Below, piece after piece: positions 55,368-63,999 of a stretch of 64,000 nt of DNA. The position numbers were made by a program, and so were the translations under genes. Where the stretch lies: NCBI RefSeq assembly GCF_900604535.1, contig NZ_UWOT01000016.1:10238-74237 (forward strand), in the 5' to 3' direction. The notes under the pieces are model-generated. The model did no database searches. It was given only the letters and a program-made list of their open reading frames with translations, and was not told where the DNA came from. How positions within the stretch are numbered: the stretch's first letter is position 1; the number at the start of each line of letters is the position of its first letter. The DNA comes from Romboutsia_E sp900604535. Lineage in GTDB: Bacteria > Bacillota > Clostridia > Peptostreptococcales > Peptostreptococcaceae.

Positions 55368-57458
55368 TTATTTTTTTATTTTATTTAATTTCATCATATC
55401 TATTTTTACTTCTTTTTTATGAATCTCTATACTTTCTCTCTTTTCAATTTCACTTTTTTTAGGTCTTGATTCTAAAGCATCTTTAATTTCTGCTACTGTT
55501 TCCTTTAAATTAATATGTTTAGTTTCTTTTTCTTCTAAGATAATCTCTTCTTCATTGTTACTAGACTTCTTTAACTTTATAAAAGTCGCTCCTAATGGAG
55601 GTACTTTTATATTTATACAATAATTTTTATTATGCCATTTTTCATTATTTGAGAATATTTCTACTCCACTCATAGTCTGATTAGATCCCCAATACTTATC
55701 GTCATCTGAGTTAAATACTTCTTTATACACACCACTAAATGGTACTCCTACCTTATAGTCATAATAAACTACTGGTGTGAAGTTAATTACTGCTATTGTA
55801 AAATCTTTCTCATCTTTTCCTTTTCTCATTAATGTTATTACACTTTGATCACTATTATGAGGATCTATAAAATCAAATCCATCATAAACATTATCTATTT
55901 CATATAAAGCTTTATCATTTTTATACATATGATTTAAATCTCTAACATAGTCCTTCATTTTGCTATGAGGTTCTCTTTCTAATAACTCCCATTCCAATCC
56001 ATATGCATATCTCCACTCTAATCCTTGACCAAACTCTGATCCCATGAACAACAGTTTCTTTCCTGGATGAATCATATAATATGCATATAATAACCTAAGA
56101 TTAGCAAATTTTTGCCATGAATCTCCTGGCATCTTATCTAATAAAGATTTTTTCCCATGAACAACTTCATCATGAGATAATGGTAAAATAAAATTCTCTG
56201 AAAAAGCATACATGAATGAAAATGTTATTAAATCATGGTGATATTTTCTATATATAGGGTCCATCTCCATGTATTTTAGAGTATCATTCATCCATCCCAT
56301 ATTCCACTTATATGTAAATCCTAATGCTCCTTTATATGTTGGTCCTGTAACCATAGGCCATGCTGTAGATTCTTCGGCGATTATAATTGGATTTGTAATA
56401 TATTTATATGCAGTTTCATTTAATTTTCTTAAAAAATCTATAGCTTCTAAGTTTTCTCTTCCACCATACTTATTAGGTTTCCAATCGCCCCCATCATAAT
56501 CTAGATATAACATACTAGATACTGCATCTACTCTTATTCCATCTATATGAAATTCCTTAAACCAATACAATACGTTTGATAATAAGAAACTATTTACTTC
56601 AGCTTTACCTAAATCAAAATGGGCTGTTCCCCATCCATTATTATCTGCTTTTGTTGGATCTGAATATTCAAATTGAGGAGATCCATCAAATTTATATAAT
56701 CCATGCTCATCTCTACAAAAATGGCTATATGCAAAATCTAAAATTATACCTAGTTGATTCTCATGACATCTTTCAACGAATTTTCTAAATCCATTTGGCT
56801 CTCCATGTCTACTTGTAGGACTGTAGTATCCAACTGTTTGATATCCCCAAGACATATCTAATGGGAATTCTGTTATTGGCATAATTTCTATGTGTGTATA
56901 TCCCATATCTTTTGCATAATCAATCATCTCATAAAGCTCTTCATATGTAAAAAAATCGCCATCCCATTTTCTCTTCCATGAACCTAAATTAACTTCGTAT
57001 ATATTCATAGGCTCTTGATCACATATTTTTTTAGATTTATCTTGCTGCCATTTTTCATCTGACCATTCATAGTCTTCTAAATCATATACAATGGATGCTG
57101 TATTAGGTCTTAGTTCTGAAAATATTGCATATGGATCTGACTTTAATCTACTAATTCCATCACATCCAACTACATTATATTTGTATTTATCCCCTTCTTT
57201 TAATCCCTCAATAAATATACTCCAGATTCCACTATCATACAGATTTATCATTTGATGTGTGTCTAATTCCCATTTATTAAATTCACCACTTACATAAACT
57301 TTCTTTGCATTTGGTGCCCATACCATAAAAGATACACCCTTTTTACCTTTATGAGTTGCCAAATGACTTCCCATAAATTTATAGCTGTCGACTGAATTCC
57401 CACTCTTAAAACTTAATATATTGTCTTCTTTTATAATTGCTTCATACTTAACTGAAAT
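55368..57458 (-). CDS. glgB: 1,4-alpha-glucan branching enzyme, possibly with AUU start
   Basis: GH13 branching enzyme, about 696 residues if started at 57458. Catalytic set: GIRVDAVSSMLY (about 309), IIAEESTAWP (about 360) and LSHDEVVHGK (about 428). The first in-frame ATG is at 57374, but the frame upstream still matches the family (SYKFMGSHLATHKGKKG following NILSFKSGN, like FxxGxxxxxYxxxGAH). The stretch between 57374 and the stop at 57474 has no ATG, GTG or TTG in frame. An ATT at 57458 is eight bases from GAGGGGG, an ideal ribosome site. It is the first gene of the glycogen operon. The C-terminus has about 80 extra charged residues. Confidence 0.9.
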   Translation of the reverse strand: MSVKYEAIIKEDNILSFKSGNSVDSYKFMGSHLATHKGKKGVSFMVWAPNAKKVYVSGEFNKWELDTHQMINLYDSGIWSIFIEGLKEGDKYKYNVVGCDGISRLKSDPYAIFSELRPNTASIVYDLEDYEWSDEKWQQDKSKKICDQEPMNIYEVNLGSWKRKWDGDFFTYEELYEMIDYAKDMGYTHIEIMPITEFPLDMSWGYQTVGYYSPTSRHGEPNGFRKFVERCHENQLGIILDFAYSHFCRDEHGLYKFDGSPQFEYSDPTKADNNGWGTAHFDLGKAEVNSFLLSNVLYWFKEFHIDGIRVDAVSSMLYLDYDGGDWKPNKYGGRENLEAIDFLRKLNETAYKYITNPIIIAEESTAWPMVTGPTYKGALGFTYKWNMGWMNDTLKYMEMDPIYRKYHHDLITFSFMYAFSENFILPLSHDEVVHGKKSLLDKMPGDSWQKFANLRLLYAYYMIHPGKKLLFMGSEFGQGLEWRYAYGLEWELLEREPHSKMKDYVRDLNHMYKNDKALYEIDNVYDGFDFIDPHNSDQSVITLMRKGKDEKDFTIAVINFTPVVYYDYKVGVPFSGVYKEVFNSDDDKYWGSNQTMSGVEIFSNNEKWHNKNYCINIKVPPLGATFIKLKKSSNNEEEIILEEKETKHINLKETVAEIKDALESRPKKSEIEKRESIEIHKKEVKIDMMKLNKIKK

Positions 57459-57479
57459 TGAAAACGCCCCCTCTTAAAT

Positions 57480-57703
57480 GTTATATCTTACAAAAAATTG
57501 TACTGATTTGTAATTATTTAATAATTTTTTCAAAACTTTTTATATTACTGTTATTTTATAAATTTTTTGCTATGACTAATTGATATGCTCTAATTTTTTG
57601 TTTAATGGGCCATCTGCATTATGTTTTAATTCTCCTAAAGATATAAATTTCCTTTTTTTTTTTTACTTATTTTAATTATTTTTTATATAATCTTTTTTCT
57701 TAT
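57480..57703. other. Upstream region of glgB and end of SPFH unit
   Basis: No recognised gene. It is AT-rich with a T12 run at 57653-57664. One short minus-strand frame (57576-57660) reads KFISLGELKHNADGPLNKKL without ATG; it may be chance or a relic. Confidence 0.4.
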
Positions 57704-57751
57704 AAATAGAAAAAAGAAGAAATTTATACAAATTTCTTCTTTTTTCTATTT
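57704..57751 (-). terminator. Terminator of the SPFH/NfeD unit
   Basis: A perfect 22-bp inverted repeat (57704-57725 and 57730-57751) with a 4-nt loop, rich in A on one arm and T on the other. It lies 27 bases past the SPFH stop. Confidence 0.85.
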
Positions 57752-57777
57752 GCTTATATATTTACATGCATATATCC

Positions 57778-58770
57778 TTATTTTTCATTGTCATTATTTA
57801 GAACTTCTTTTATACCTTTAAAAGTTCCTAAAATATTAACTGCATCTGAAGGTAATACAATTTTTGTCGCTTCTCCTTTAGCTACTTTTTCTAATGCTTC
57901 CATAGATTTTAATGCTAACATATTGTCATCTATATCAGATTCTTTCATTGCTTTAAATACATCTAATAACCCTTGTGCTGTAGCCTTTTGAACTTTCATT
58001 ATAATTTCAGCCTCTCCTTGTGCCTTCGCTATGGCTATTTGTCTTATTGATTCAGCTTCACCCTGTGCTTTTAATATAGCTGATTCTTTTTCACCTTCTG
58101 CTTCTCTTATCATAGCTTCTTTCTTTGCCTCTGCTCTAAGTATGGCTGATTGCTTCTCACCTTCTGCCTGTAGAATTGATGATGCTTTATTACCTTCTGC
58201 CTGTAATATTGATTCTCTTCTTTCTCTTTCTGCTCTCATTTGCTTTTCCATAGCCACTTGGATATCTTCTGGTGGCATTATATTTTTAAGTTCAACACGA
58301 TTTACTTTAATTCCCCATTTATCAGTTGCCTCATCTAATATTGATCTCATTTTTGTATTAATTAAATCCCTAGACGTAAGTGTTTCATCTAAATCTAATT
58401 CACCAATTATATTTCTTAAAGTTGTTGCTGTTAAATTTTCAATTGCTGATATTGGATTTGCTATTTCAAAAACATATCTCACAGGATCTGTTATTTGATA
58501 ATAAACTACCGTATCAATTTGCATAGTTACATTATCTTTTGTTATAACAGGTTGTGGTGGAAAATCTATAACAATTTCCCTTAAATCTATTATATATGCC
58601 ATATTATCTAAAAACGGTACTAAAAAGTGAACTCCTGTATCAGCTACTTTTAAAAACTTACCTAATCTCATAATTATACCTACTTTAGATTGCTTAATTA
58701 CTCTGACATACCTTAAACTCATCAAAACTACTACTAATATTAAAACTATTATTAATATTACTTTAAACAT
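57778..58770 (-). CDS. SPFH/band 7 membrane protein (paraslipin/QmcA type)
   Basis: A 330-residue membrane scaffold protein. One N-terminal helix (about residues 2-20) is followed by the SPFH domain (GIIMRLGKFLKVADTGVHF to about 190). Then comes an A/E/K/Q-rich coiled coil (about 190-260, repeats such as AEGEKESAILKA) and a short hydrophobic end. Members oligomerise into membrane microdomains. Its pairing with the NfeD gene 26 bases upstream is a well-known partnership. Confidence 0.92.
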   Translation of the reverse strand: MFKVILIIVLILVVVLMSLRYVRVIKQSKVGIIMRLGKFLKVADTGVHFLVPFLDNMAYIIDLREIVIDFPPQPVITKDNVTMQIDTVVYYQITDPVRYVFEIANPISAIENLTATTLRNIIGELDLDETLTSRDLINTKMRSILDEATDKWGIKVNRVELKNIMPPEDIQVAMEKQMRAERERRESILQAEGNKASSILQAEGEKQSAILRAEAKKEAMIREAEGEKESAILKAQGEAESIRQIAIAKAQGEAEIIMKVQKATAQGLLDVFKAMKESDIDDNMLALKSMEALEKVAKGEATKIVLPSDAVNILGTFKGIKEVLNNDNEK

Positions 58771-58796
58771 ATATACTCTCCCTTTTCTCTTAGAAT

Positions 58797-59231
58797 TTAT
58801 TCATTAACTGCAAGTTTTACAATTAACTTTACACCCTCTATTTTTACAATATCTACAGTTGAACCAGGTTCTATTTTTTCATTATTGATTCCAATAGCAC
58901 TCCAATCTTCTCCATCAATACTAACTATTCCTGTTTTGTATGGAAGTATCTCTTCTTTTACAACTCCTTTTTTAGATAAAATTCCCTGTAAATTTGTTTC
59001 ATACTTGTGATTTTTATCATTTTTAACTATTTTCTTTGTTGCTAAAACCAAAAGAGATATAGATATTACTGCAAAAATAAGTAATTGCACGACTATGTTA
59101 GTTACAATCTTACTAAGAGCTAATACTACTAGTGCTCCTATACTGAACCAAATCAAAGTTAAGCTTGTTGTCAATAATTCTCCAACCCCAAATATAATAG
59201 CCACTGCTAACCATATTAATTTCAATCTCAT
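58797..59231 (-). CDS. NfeD family membrane protein (short form)
   Basis: 144 residues. Three or four N-terminal helices (to about residue 75) precede a soluble OB-fold domain (about 83-142: LSKKGVVKEEILPYKTGIVSIDGEDWSA). It lacks the protease domain of long NfeD forms and works with the SPFH protein encoded directly downstream. AAGAAGG precedes the start. Confidence 0.88.
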   Translation of the reverse strand: MRLKLIWLAVAIIFGVGELLTTSLTLIWFSIGALVVLALSKIVTNIVVQLLIFAVISISLLVLATKKIVKNDKNHKYETNLQGILSKKGVVKEEILPYKTGIVSIDGEDWSAIGINNEKIEPGSTVDIVKIEGVKLIVKLAVNE

Positions 59232-59361
59232 CCATCCTTCTTAATATATTTTTTAACCTTTAATATACCCTAGTCATATATTATATTAGCCTTTTTAAAG
59301 ATTTACTACAAGCATTTATTAGAAGAGGTATAATTAGTTAAAGTTTAATATAAAAATATAA

Positions 59362-59421
59362 TAAATTATATAAAAGAGACCTATATGAAAATATTCAAAT
59401 AGATCTCTTTTATATAATTTA
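59362..59421 (-). terminator. Terminator of the macrodomain pseudogene
   Basis: TAAATTATATAAAAGAGA pairs with TCTCTTTTATATAATTTA, extended by CTAT/ATAG, around a loop of about 15 nt. It ends at the stop codon of the pseudogene. Confidence 0.75.
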
Positions 59422-60300
59422 CTTTTCATACACAAATTTATTATCATTTAATAAAGCTTGTCTATATATTTCTTCATCACTATCTTTAAATACATTAAAT
59501 ACCACTTTCAAATCTTTTTCTGGATTTTCTTTTAACCATTTCTTAACCGTTCTAACTGCTAATAGAGTAGCATCTTCCTTAGGGTATCCAAATACACCAG
59601 TTGAAATACAACAAAATACTATATTCTTAATCATATCAATCTCTTTTACTATATTAAGACATGATATATAGCATGATGATAATTGTTTTTCTTACTCTTT
59701 TGTTGGAGTTTCATCGAGTATAATTGGACCAACTGTATGTATTACAAATTTAGATGGTAAACAATAGCCTCTAGTAATTTTTGCAGATCCTATATATTCT
59801 AAATGACCTTGTTTCTCTATTATTTTATTACAATCCAGTCTTAATCTTGGACCTGCACATGAATGTATTGAGTTATCTACGCATGCATGTAGAGGTTTCA
59901 TACATCCTAAAAGCTTGCTATTTGCTGTATTTACAATCGCATCAGATTTTATAGTTGTTATGTCCCCTTTAAATATACCTATATTTTTATCCACTTCATC
60001 AATATCATCTATATTTGTTACTAACTTTTCTTTTGATTCACTTATTAAAAGTCTCTCTAATAGTTCTAGATATACAGGATCAATTTCTTTAGGTGGATAT
60101 ACATCTAAGAGTGCGTGTAACATATCTCTTCTAGATTTATAAGTATCTGGTAGGTTTCTTATATCCAAAATATTTTCTTTTGAAAAATAATTAATTAATA
60201 ACTTAACTGCTCTATATTTTTCACTTTTATTCATAATTTTTATATCTTTAATAAAATCACTAAATAAATTTATATCCTTTCCATACTCTATCCAATTCAT
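59419..60300 (-). pseudogene. Macrodomain ADP-ribose hydrolase (zinc type) with in-frame stop
   Basis: ATG at 60300 opens a protein with a helical N-terminus (about residues 1-95) and a macrodomain. The macrodomain carries IFKGDITTIKSDAIVNTANSKL and GCMKPLHACVDNSIHSCAGPRL, whose H and C match the zinc-site pattern of protein-ADP-ribose hydrolases. At 59692-59694 a TAA interrupts ETPTKE-stop-EKQLSSCY. The same frame continues 92 codons as normal family sequence (VFCCISTGVFGYPKE) to 59419. One point change, probably CAA to TAA, breaks an otherwise intact gene of about 293 codons. The C-terminal half of the fold would be lost. A sequencing error is possible. Confidence 0.88.
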
Positions 60301-60373
60301 AATTTCCTCCTGTAGTACTTATTTTCATACTTATATATTTAAGTAACTATACTTATATATATGTCAATATAAA

Positions 60374-60412
60374 AATGAGTATATCAAATTTTTTGATATA
60401 CTCATTTTTTAA
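60374..60412 (-). terminator. Terminator downstream of the NifU-like gene
   Basis: AAATGAGTATATCAAA pairs with TTTGATATACTCATTT around a 3-nt loop, with T-tracts on both ends. Confidence 0.85.
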
Positions 60413-60420
60413 TTATCATA

Positions 60421-60642
60421 TTATATTCCAATCACTTGTCTTACCTCAGGTACTTCTTTAACTAGTAAATTTTCTATAACTGCTTTTATAGTCATAGTAG
60501 CACCCGGACATCCCTGACAAGCACCCTTTAACCTAACTAATACTACTCCTTCTTCATTTACATCTACTAGTTCTACATCTCCTCCATCTCTTTGAAGAAG
60601 CGGTCTTACTCTTTCAATAACTTCTAATACCTTATCTTTCAT
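60421..60642 (-). CDS. NifU C-terminal-domain Fe-S scaffold protein
   Basis: 73 residues, only the NifU C-terminal (Nfu) domain. LQRDGGDVELVDV and the cluster-binding CQGCPGA (two cysteines, CxxC) are complete. It carries or delivers [4Fe-4S] clusters to apo-proteins. ATGGAGGT precedes the start. It follows tyrA by 80 bases, probably with its own promoter. Confidence 0.95.
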   Translation of the reverse strand: MKDKVLEVIERVRPLLQRDGGDVELVDVNEEGVVLVRLKGACQGCPGATMTIKAVIENLLVKEVPEVRQVIGI

Positions 60643-60722
60643 AATATACCTCCATGAAAATTATAGTATATTTATAATTCTATAATCTAACGTTTTCCCC
60701 TTTTTTTATAAATAAATTAAAG

Positions 60723-61556
60723 CTATAATTGTTGTCTTCGAATAGATGACTTTTTAAAATATTCTACTAATTTTTGATTATCATTTTTTTCTACACATAT
60801 TTTTATTTTATTTATTTCTTCTAAAAATTTATTCATAGAGTTAAGGAAGTTATCTTTATTCCCCATAAAAAGTTCACACCATAACTCTTCATTAATATTA
60901 GCAATTCTAGTTAAATCTCTATAGCTATCACCTATAAAACTCCCTGTATCTCTTCCTTCTTCATCACTATTTATTAGTGCAACGGCTATTGCATGTGGTA
61001 ATTGAGATGTGAATGAAATTATCTCATCGTGGAAACTTGCACTTACTTTTTTTACATTTTTAAATCCTATAGAATAAATTAAACTTTCTACAATCTCTAT
61101 ATTTTCTTCATTGTTATGATCTGCATTTATTAATATATAATTTGCACCTTTAAACACGCTACTACTTGCAAAATCAAGCCCCTTTTTTTCTCTTCCAGCC
61201 ATAGGATGGCCAAATACAAAATCAACACCTTTAGGAAGCATCTTCAGTACTTCATCTATAAACATTCCTTTTATACCAGTTGTATCAGTTATTATAGATC
61301 CCTTTTTAAAGTTATATTTATTTTCTTCAATAAATGATTTAATTAATGTTGGATAAATAGATATTATTACTAAATCCGCATGTCTTATTAAATTAGAGCC
61401 TTTTGTACTGCCATCTTTAATAATATTCATCTCTTTTGCTTTTATAATTGTTTGCTCATTTATATCTATACCATATACATCATTATATCCAGCTTCTTTA
61501 AGTGCCATTGCAAAAGAACCTCCAATAACACCTAAGCCAACTATAACTATATTCAT
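60723..61556 (-). CDS. tyrA: Prephenate dehydrogenase
   Basis: 277 residues. The N-terminal Rossmann fold starts VGLGVIGGSFAMAL (about residues 6-19) with D in GIDIN selecting NAD. Then DTTGIKG, VFGHPMAGREKKG (about 114-126) with the catalytic histidine, and SFTSQLPHAIA (about 182). It converts prephenate to 4-hydroxyphenylpyruvate for tyrosine. No C-terminal ACT domain is present. Its start overlaps the aroF stop by four bases, giving translational coupling. Confidence 0.95.
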   Translation of the reverse strand: MNIVIVGLGVIGGSFAMALKEAGYNDVYGIDINEQTIIKAKEMNIIKDGSTKGSNLIRHADLVIISIYPTLIKSFIEENKYNFKKGSIITDTTGIKGMFIDEVLKMLPKGVDFVFGHPMAGREKKGLDFASSSVFKGANYILINADHNNEENIEIVESLIYSIGFKNVKKVSASFHDEIISFTSQLPHAIAVALINSDEEGRDTGSFIGDSYRDLTRIANINEELWCELFMGNKDNFLNSMNKFLEEINKIKICVEKNDNQKLVEYFKKSSIRRQQL

Positions 61557-62566
61557 ATAGTTTTTCCTTCTAACTGTGCAAGGACTTTAACTGATTTCAT
61601 TAAAGAATCAAATTTAGAAGGTTTAATAGACTGTTTTCCATCACATAAAGCTTGTTGTGGATTATTATGAACTTCTATCATAAGACCGTCACATCCTGCA
61701 AGTATTGCTGCTTTAGCCATTGGTTCAACAAGTCTCCAATCTCCTGATGCATGACTTGGATCAACTATAACTGGTAAATGAGATAATCTTTTTACTACTG
61801 GCACTGCACTTAAATCTAATGTATTTCTTGTATATGTTTCAAATGTTCTAATTCCTCTTTCACATAAAATTACATTTTCATTACCGCCTGCCATGATATA
61901 TTCTGCACTCATAAGCCATTCTTCTATGGTTGCTGACAATCCTCTTTTTAATAGAACTGGCTTTTTAGTTCTACCAACTTGCTTTAATAGATCAAAATTT
62001 TGCATATTTCTAGCACCAATCTGTATTACATCTACATCTTCTACAAATTTATCTATATAATTAGTAGACATTAATTCTGTAACTATAGGAAGTCCAGTTT
62101 CCTTTTTAGCTAACTTTAAAAGTTCTAACCCTTCTAACTCCATTCCTTGAAAACTATATGGTGATGTTCTCGGCTTAAATGCTCCACCTCTTAAAAAATT
62201 AGCCCCAGATAATTTTACACTTTTAGCAATTTCAATTATTTGTTCTCCTGACTCTACTGAACAAGGTCCGGCCATTATACCTAAGTTTGTACCACCTACC
62301 TTACTACCTAATACATCTACAATAGTGTCTTCTGGTTTAAATAGTCTATTTGCTTTTTTAAATGGTTCCTGAACCTTAAGTATTCTATCTACATATCTAT
62401 ATGATAAAATTTCACCTGGATCAATTACTGTAGTATCTCCAATAAGACCTATAATACACTTTGAGTCTCCCTCTGAAACATTAGTTTTAACACCCTTAGA
62501 CTCTACATGATTAATAATTTCTCTTACTTCTTCTTTTGTACATCCTTGACTCATTACTATAATCAT
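61553..62566 (-). CDS. aroF: 3-deoxy-7-phosphoheptulonate synthase with N-terminal regulatory domain
   Basis: A 337-residue DAHP synthase of the Kdo8P-synthase-like type, first step of the aromatic pathway. A ferredoxin-like/ACT-like N-terminal domain (about 1-70) precedes the barrel, the layout that gives tyrosine or phenylalanine feedback in relatives. Barrel landmarks: IMAGPCSVESGEQI (about residue 98), GGAFKPRTSPYSFQG (about 133), QIGARNMQN, VLLKRG and IVDPSHASGDW (about 270). It lies 20 bases after pheA, with an AGGAGGT ribosome site, and overlaps tyrA. Confidence 0.95.
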   Translation of the reverse strand: MIIVMSQGCTKEEVREIINHVESKGVKTNVSEGDSKCIIGLIGDTTVIDPGEILSYRYVDRILKVQEPFKKANRLFKPEDTIVDVLGSKVGGTNLGIMAGPCSVESGEQIIEIAKSVKLSGANFLRGGAFKPRTSPYSFQGMELEGLELLKLAKKETGLPIVTELMSTNYIDKFVEDVDVIQIGARNMQNFDLLKQVGRTKKPVLLKRGLSATIEEWLMSAEYIMAGGNENVILCERGIRTFETYTRNTLDLSAVPVVKRLSHLPVIVDPSHASGDWRLVEPMAKAAILAGCDGLMIEVHNNPQQALCDGKQSIKPSKFDSLMKSVKVLAQLEGKTI

Positions 62567-62586
62567 AAAACTACCTCCTTTTAAAT

Positions 62587-63727
62587 TTAATTTTTTATAT
62601 CACATTTTTTATAACTTCCTAAAAACTTAAAATGTTTACTTTCACTTTCTATAATTTTTATACCATCTTTGATCATTTTATCATCTATATTTCCTTCAAA
62701 ATCAACATAAAATAAATATCTCCAAGGTATATGCTTATTTGGCCTAGATTCTATCTTAGTTAAATTTATTTTATACTCATCAAAGTATCTTAACAAATTA
62801 TATAAACTTCCTGCTTCATGCTCTATTGAAAAAACTACACTTGATTTATTACATTCATGGTTAACTTCTAAATTGTTTCCTATAATCGCAAACTTTGTAT
62901 AGTTATCTTCAATATCATTTATATTTCTTTCTATGATATCTAAGTTATATATTTTAGCCGCTCTCTCTGATGCTATTGCACCTTTTGTTTTATCATTTAA
63001 ATCTGAAACTAACTTAGCAGATATAGCTGTATTTAGATATGGTATTAGTTTTAAATTTTTATACTTTTGTAAACTTTTATTACTTTGTTCAAAGCCTTGT
63101 TGATGTGAATATACTTCTTGTATATCACTTAATTTAGCTCCATTAATACCTAAAAGATGTTGACTTATCTTTATACATTCCTCTCCTACTATATAACATT
63201 TATACTGATTTAATAAATCATAAACTTTGGATATACCACCAGTTGATGAGTTTTCAATAGGTACTACAATATAGTCAACCTCGTTATTTTTTAACCCTAA
63301 AAATACATCTTCAAATTTATCATAGCTTTTTGAGTACTTTATTCTATCAAAATGTTTATACATCGCTTCCTCACTAAAAGAACCTTCAACACCTTGATAC
63401 CCAACTCTTACATCAAAATATTTTTTATTGTCTTTCAATATTTCCCTTAAACTAATTTTATTCAATTCTTCATTTTGTATTAATCTACTTAAGTACATTA
63501 AATTTATATAGAAACTTCTTAACAATGGAGCATACTCTTTTTTCCTCTAAATAAGATATATTTTTATCTATAACTTTTTCTTCTCTATCTTTTTGATATA
63601 TTTCTAAATTATTATTTATTTTGTAATTAGCAATCTTTTTAGATATATTCATTCTTTGTTCAAAAAGTTTAGTAATTTCTCTGTCAATTCTATTTATTTC
63701 TAATCTATAATCATCTAACAAGTCCAT
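62587..63727 (-). pseudogene. pheA: Chorismate mutase-prephenate dehydratase, frameshifted
   Basis: ATG at 63727 (AAAAGGAG upstream) opens an AroQ chorismate mutase (LEINRIDREITKLFEQRM, KDREEKVIDK). At a run of six A (minus strand, 63538-63543) the frame must shift by one to continue EYAPLLRSFYINLMYLS. Next come the prephenate dehydratase domain (VGYQGVEGSFSEEA, NSSTGGISKVYDLL) and an ACT domain (about 62620-62880) ending at 62587. A run of seven A would restore one continuous P-protein of normal size (about 380 codons). Real mutation, sequence error, or transcript slippage are all possible. The mutase frame runs on to a stop at 63485. Confidence 0.85.
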
Positions 63728-63755
63728 TTACTCAACTCCTTTTATTATTTTTTAT

Positions 63756-63784
63756 AAAAAAAGAGCTCAAATGAGCTCTTTTTG
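63756..63784 (-). terminator. Candidate attenuator terminator upstream of pheA
   Basis: On the minus strand AAAAAGAGCTCA pairs with TGAGCTCTTTTT around a 2-4 nt loop, followed by T7. It lies 29 bases before the pheA ATG and downstream of the leader reading frame, the place of an attenuator. Confidence 0.85.
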
Positions 63785-63785
63785 A

Positions 63786-63836
63786 ATATTCTAAATTAAT
63801 TAAAAAATTATAATTTAATTGATATTTATAGAATAT
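63786..63836 (-). promoter_or_regulatory. Hairpin overlapping the leader stop codon
   Basis: ATATTCTA (63829-63836, covering the last leader codons) pairs with TAGAATAT (63786-63793), with more AT pairs within. It may be an alternative fold of the leader RNA. Confidence 0.5.
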
Positions 63837-63960
63837 ATGAACCCATTAGAAAAAATTTAGTTTTGCAGAAAAAATAGCTAGCGCTAAAATAAAAGCCCCA
63901 GAATAATAAATAAAAAAAGCTATAAAGTTGTTCTACAAATATTCTTCTAATCATCTTCAT
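63826..63960 (-). CDS. Aromatic-rich putative leader peptide of pheA-aroF-tyrA (44 aa)
   Basis: ATG at 63960 has GAGGAG eight bases upstream and a -10 TACAAT just beyond that. It encodes 44 residues: 10 Phe, 5 Tyr, 1 Trp (16 aromatic). Clusters: SFFYLLFWGFYF at residues 14-25, SYFF at 28-31 and KFF at 35-37, ending SYIL at TAA (63826-63828). The N-terminus is basic (MKMIRR). A terminator follows, then pheA. Position and composition suggest a leader peptide for attenuation. It could also be a small membrane protein, since it is hydrophobic. No homolog comes to mind. Confidence 0.65.
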   Translation of the reverse strand: MKMIRRIFVEQLYSFFYLLFWGFYFSASYFFCKTKFFLMGSYIL

Positions 63961-63993
63961 ATTTTCATCTCCTCAGTTTTTAATATTGATATA

Positions 63994-63999
63994 ATTGTA
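63994..63999 (-). promoter_or_regulatory. Probable -10 box of the pheA operon
   Basis: TACAAT on the minus strand, about 20 bases before the ribosome site of the leader peptide. Its -35 would lie outside the window. Confidence 0.5.

Noticed and set aside
59419..59634. Separate 71-codon gene
   Set aside because: It is the C-terminal part of the macrodomain gene, in frame after one stop codon.
63536..63545. Programmed -1 frameshift in pheA at A AAA AAG
   Set aside because: The heptamer is present but in the wrong register; the needed shift is +1 (or -2), so classical -1 slippage would not join the halves.
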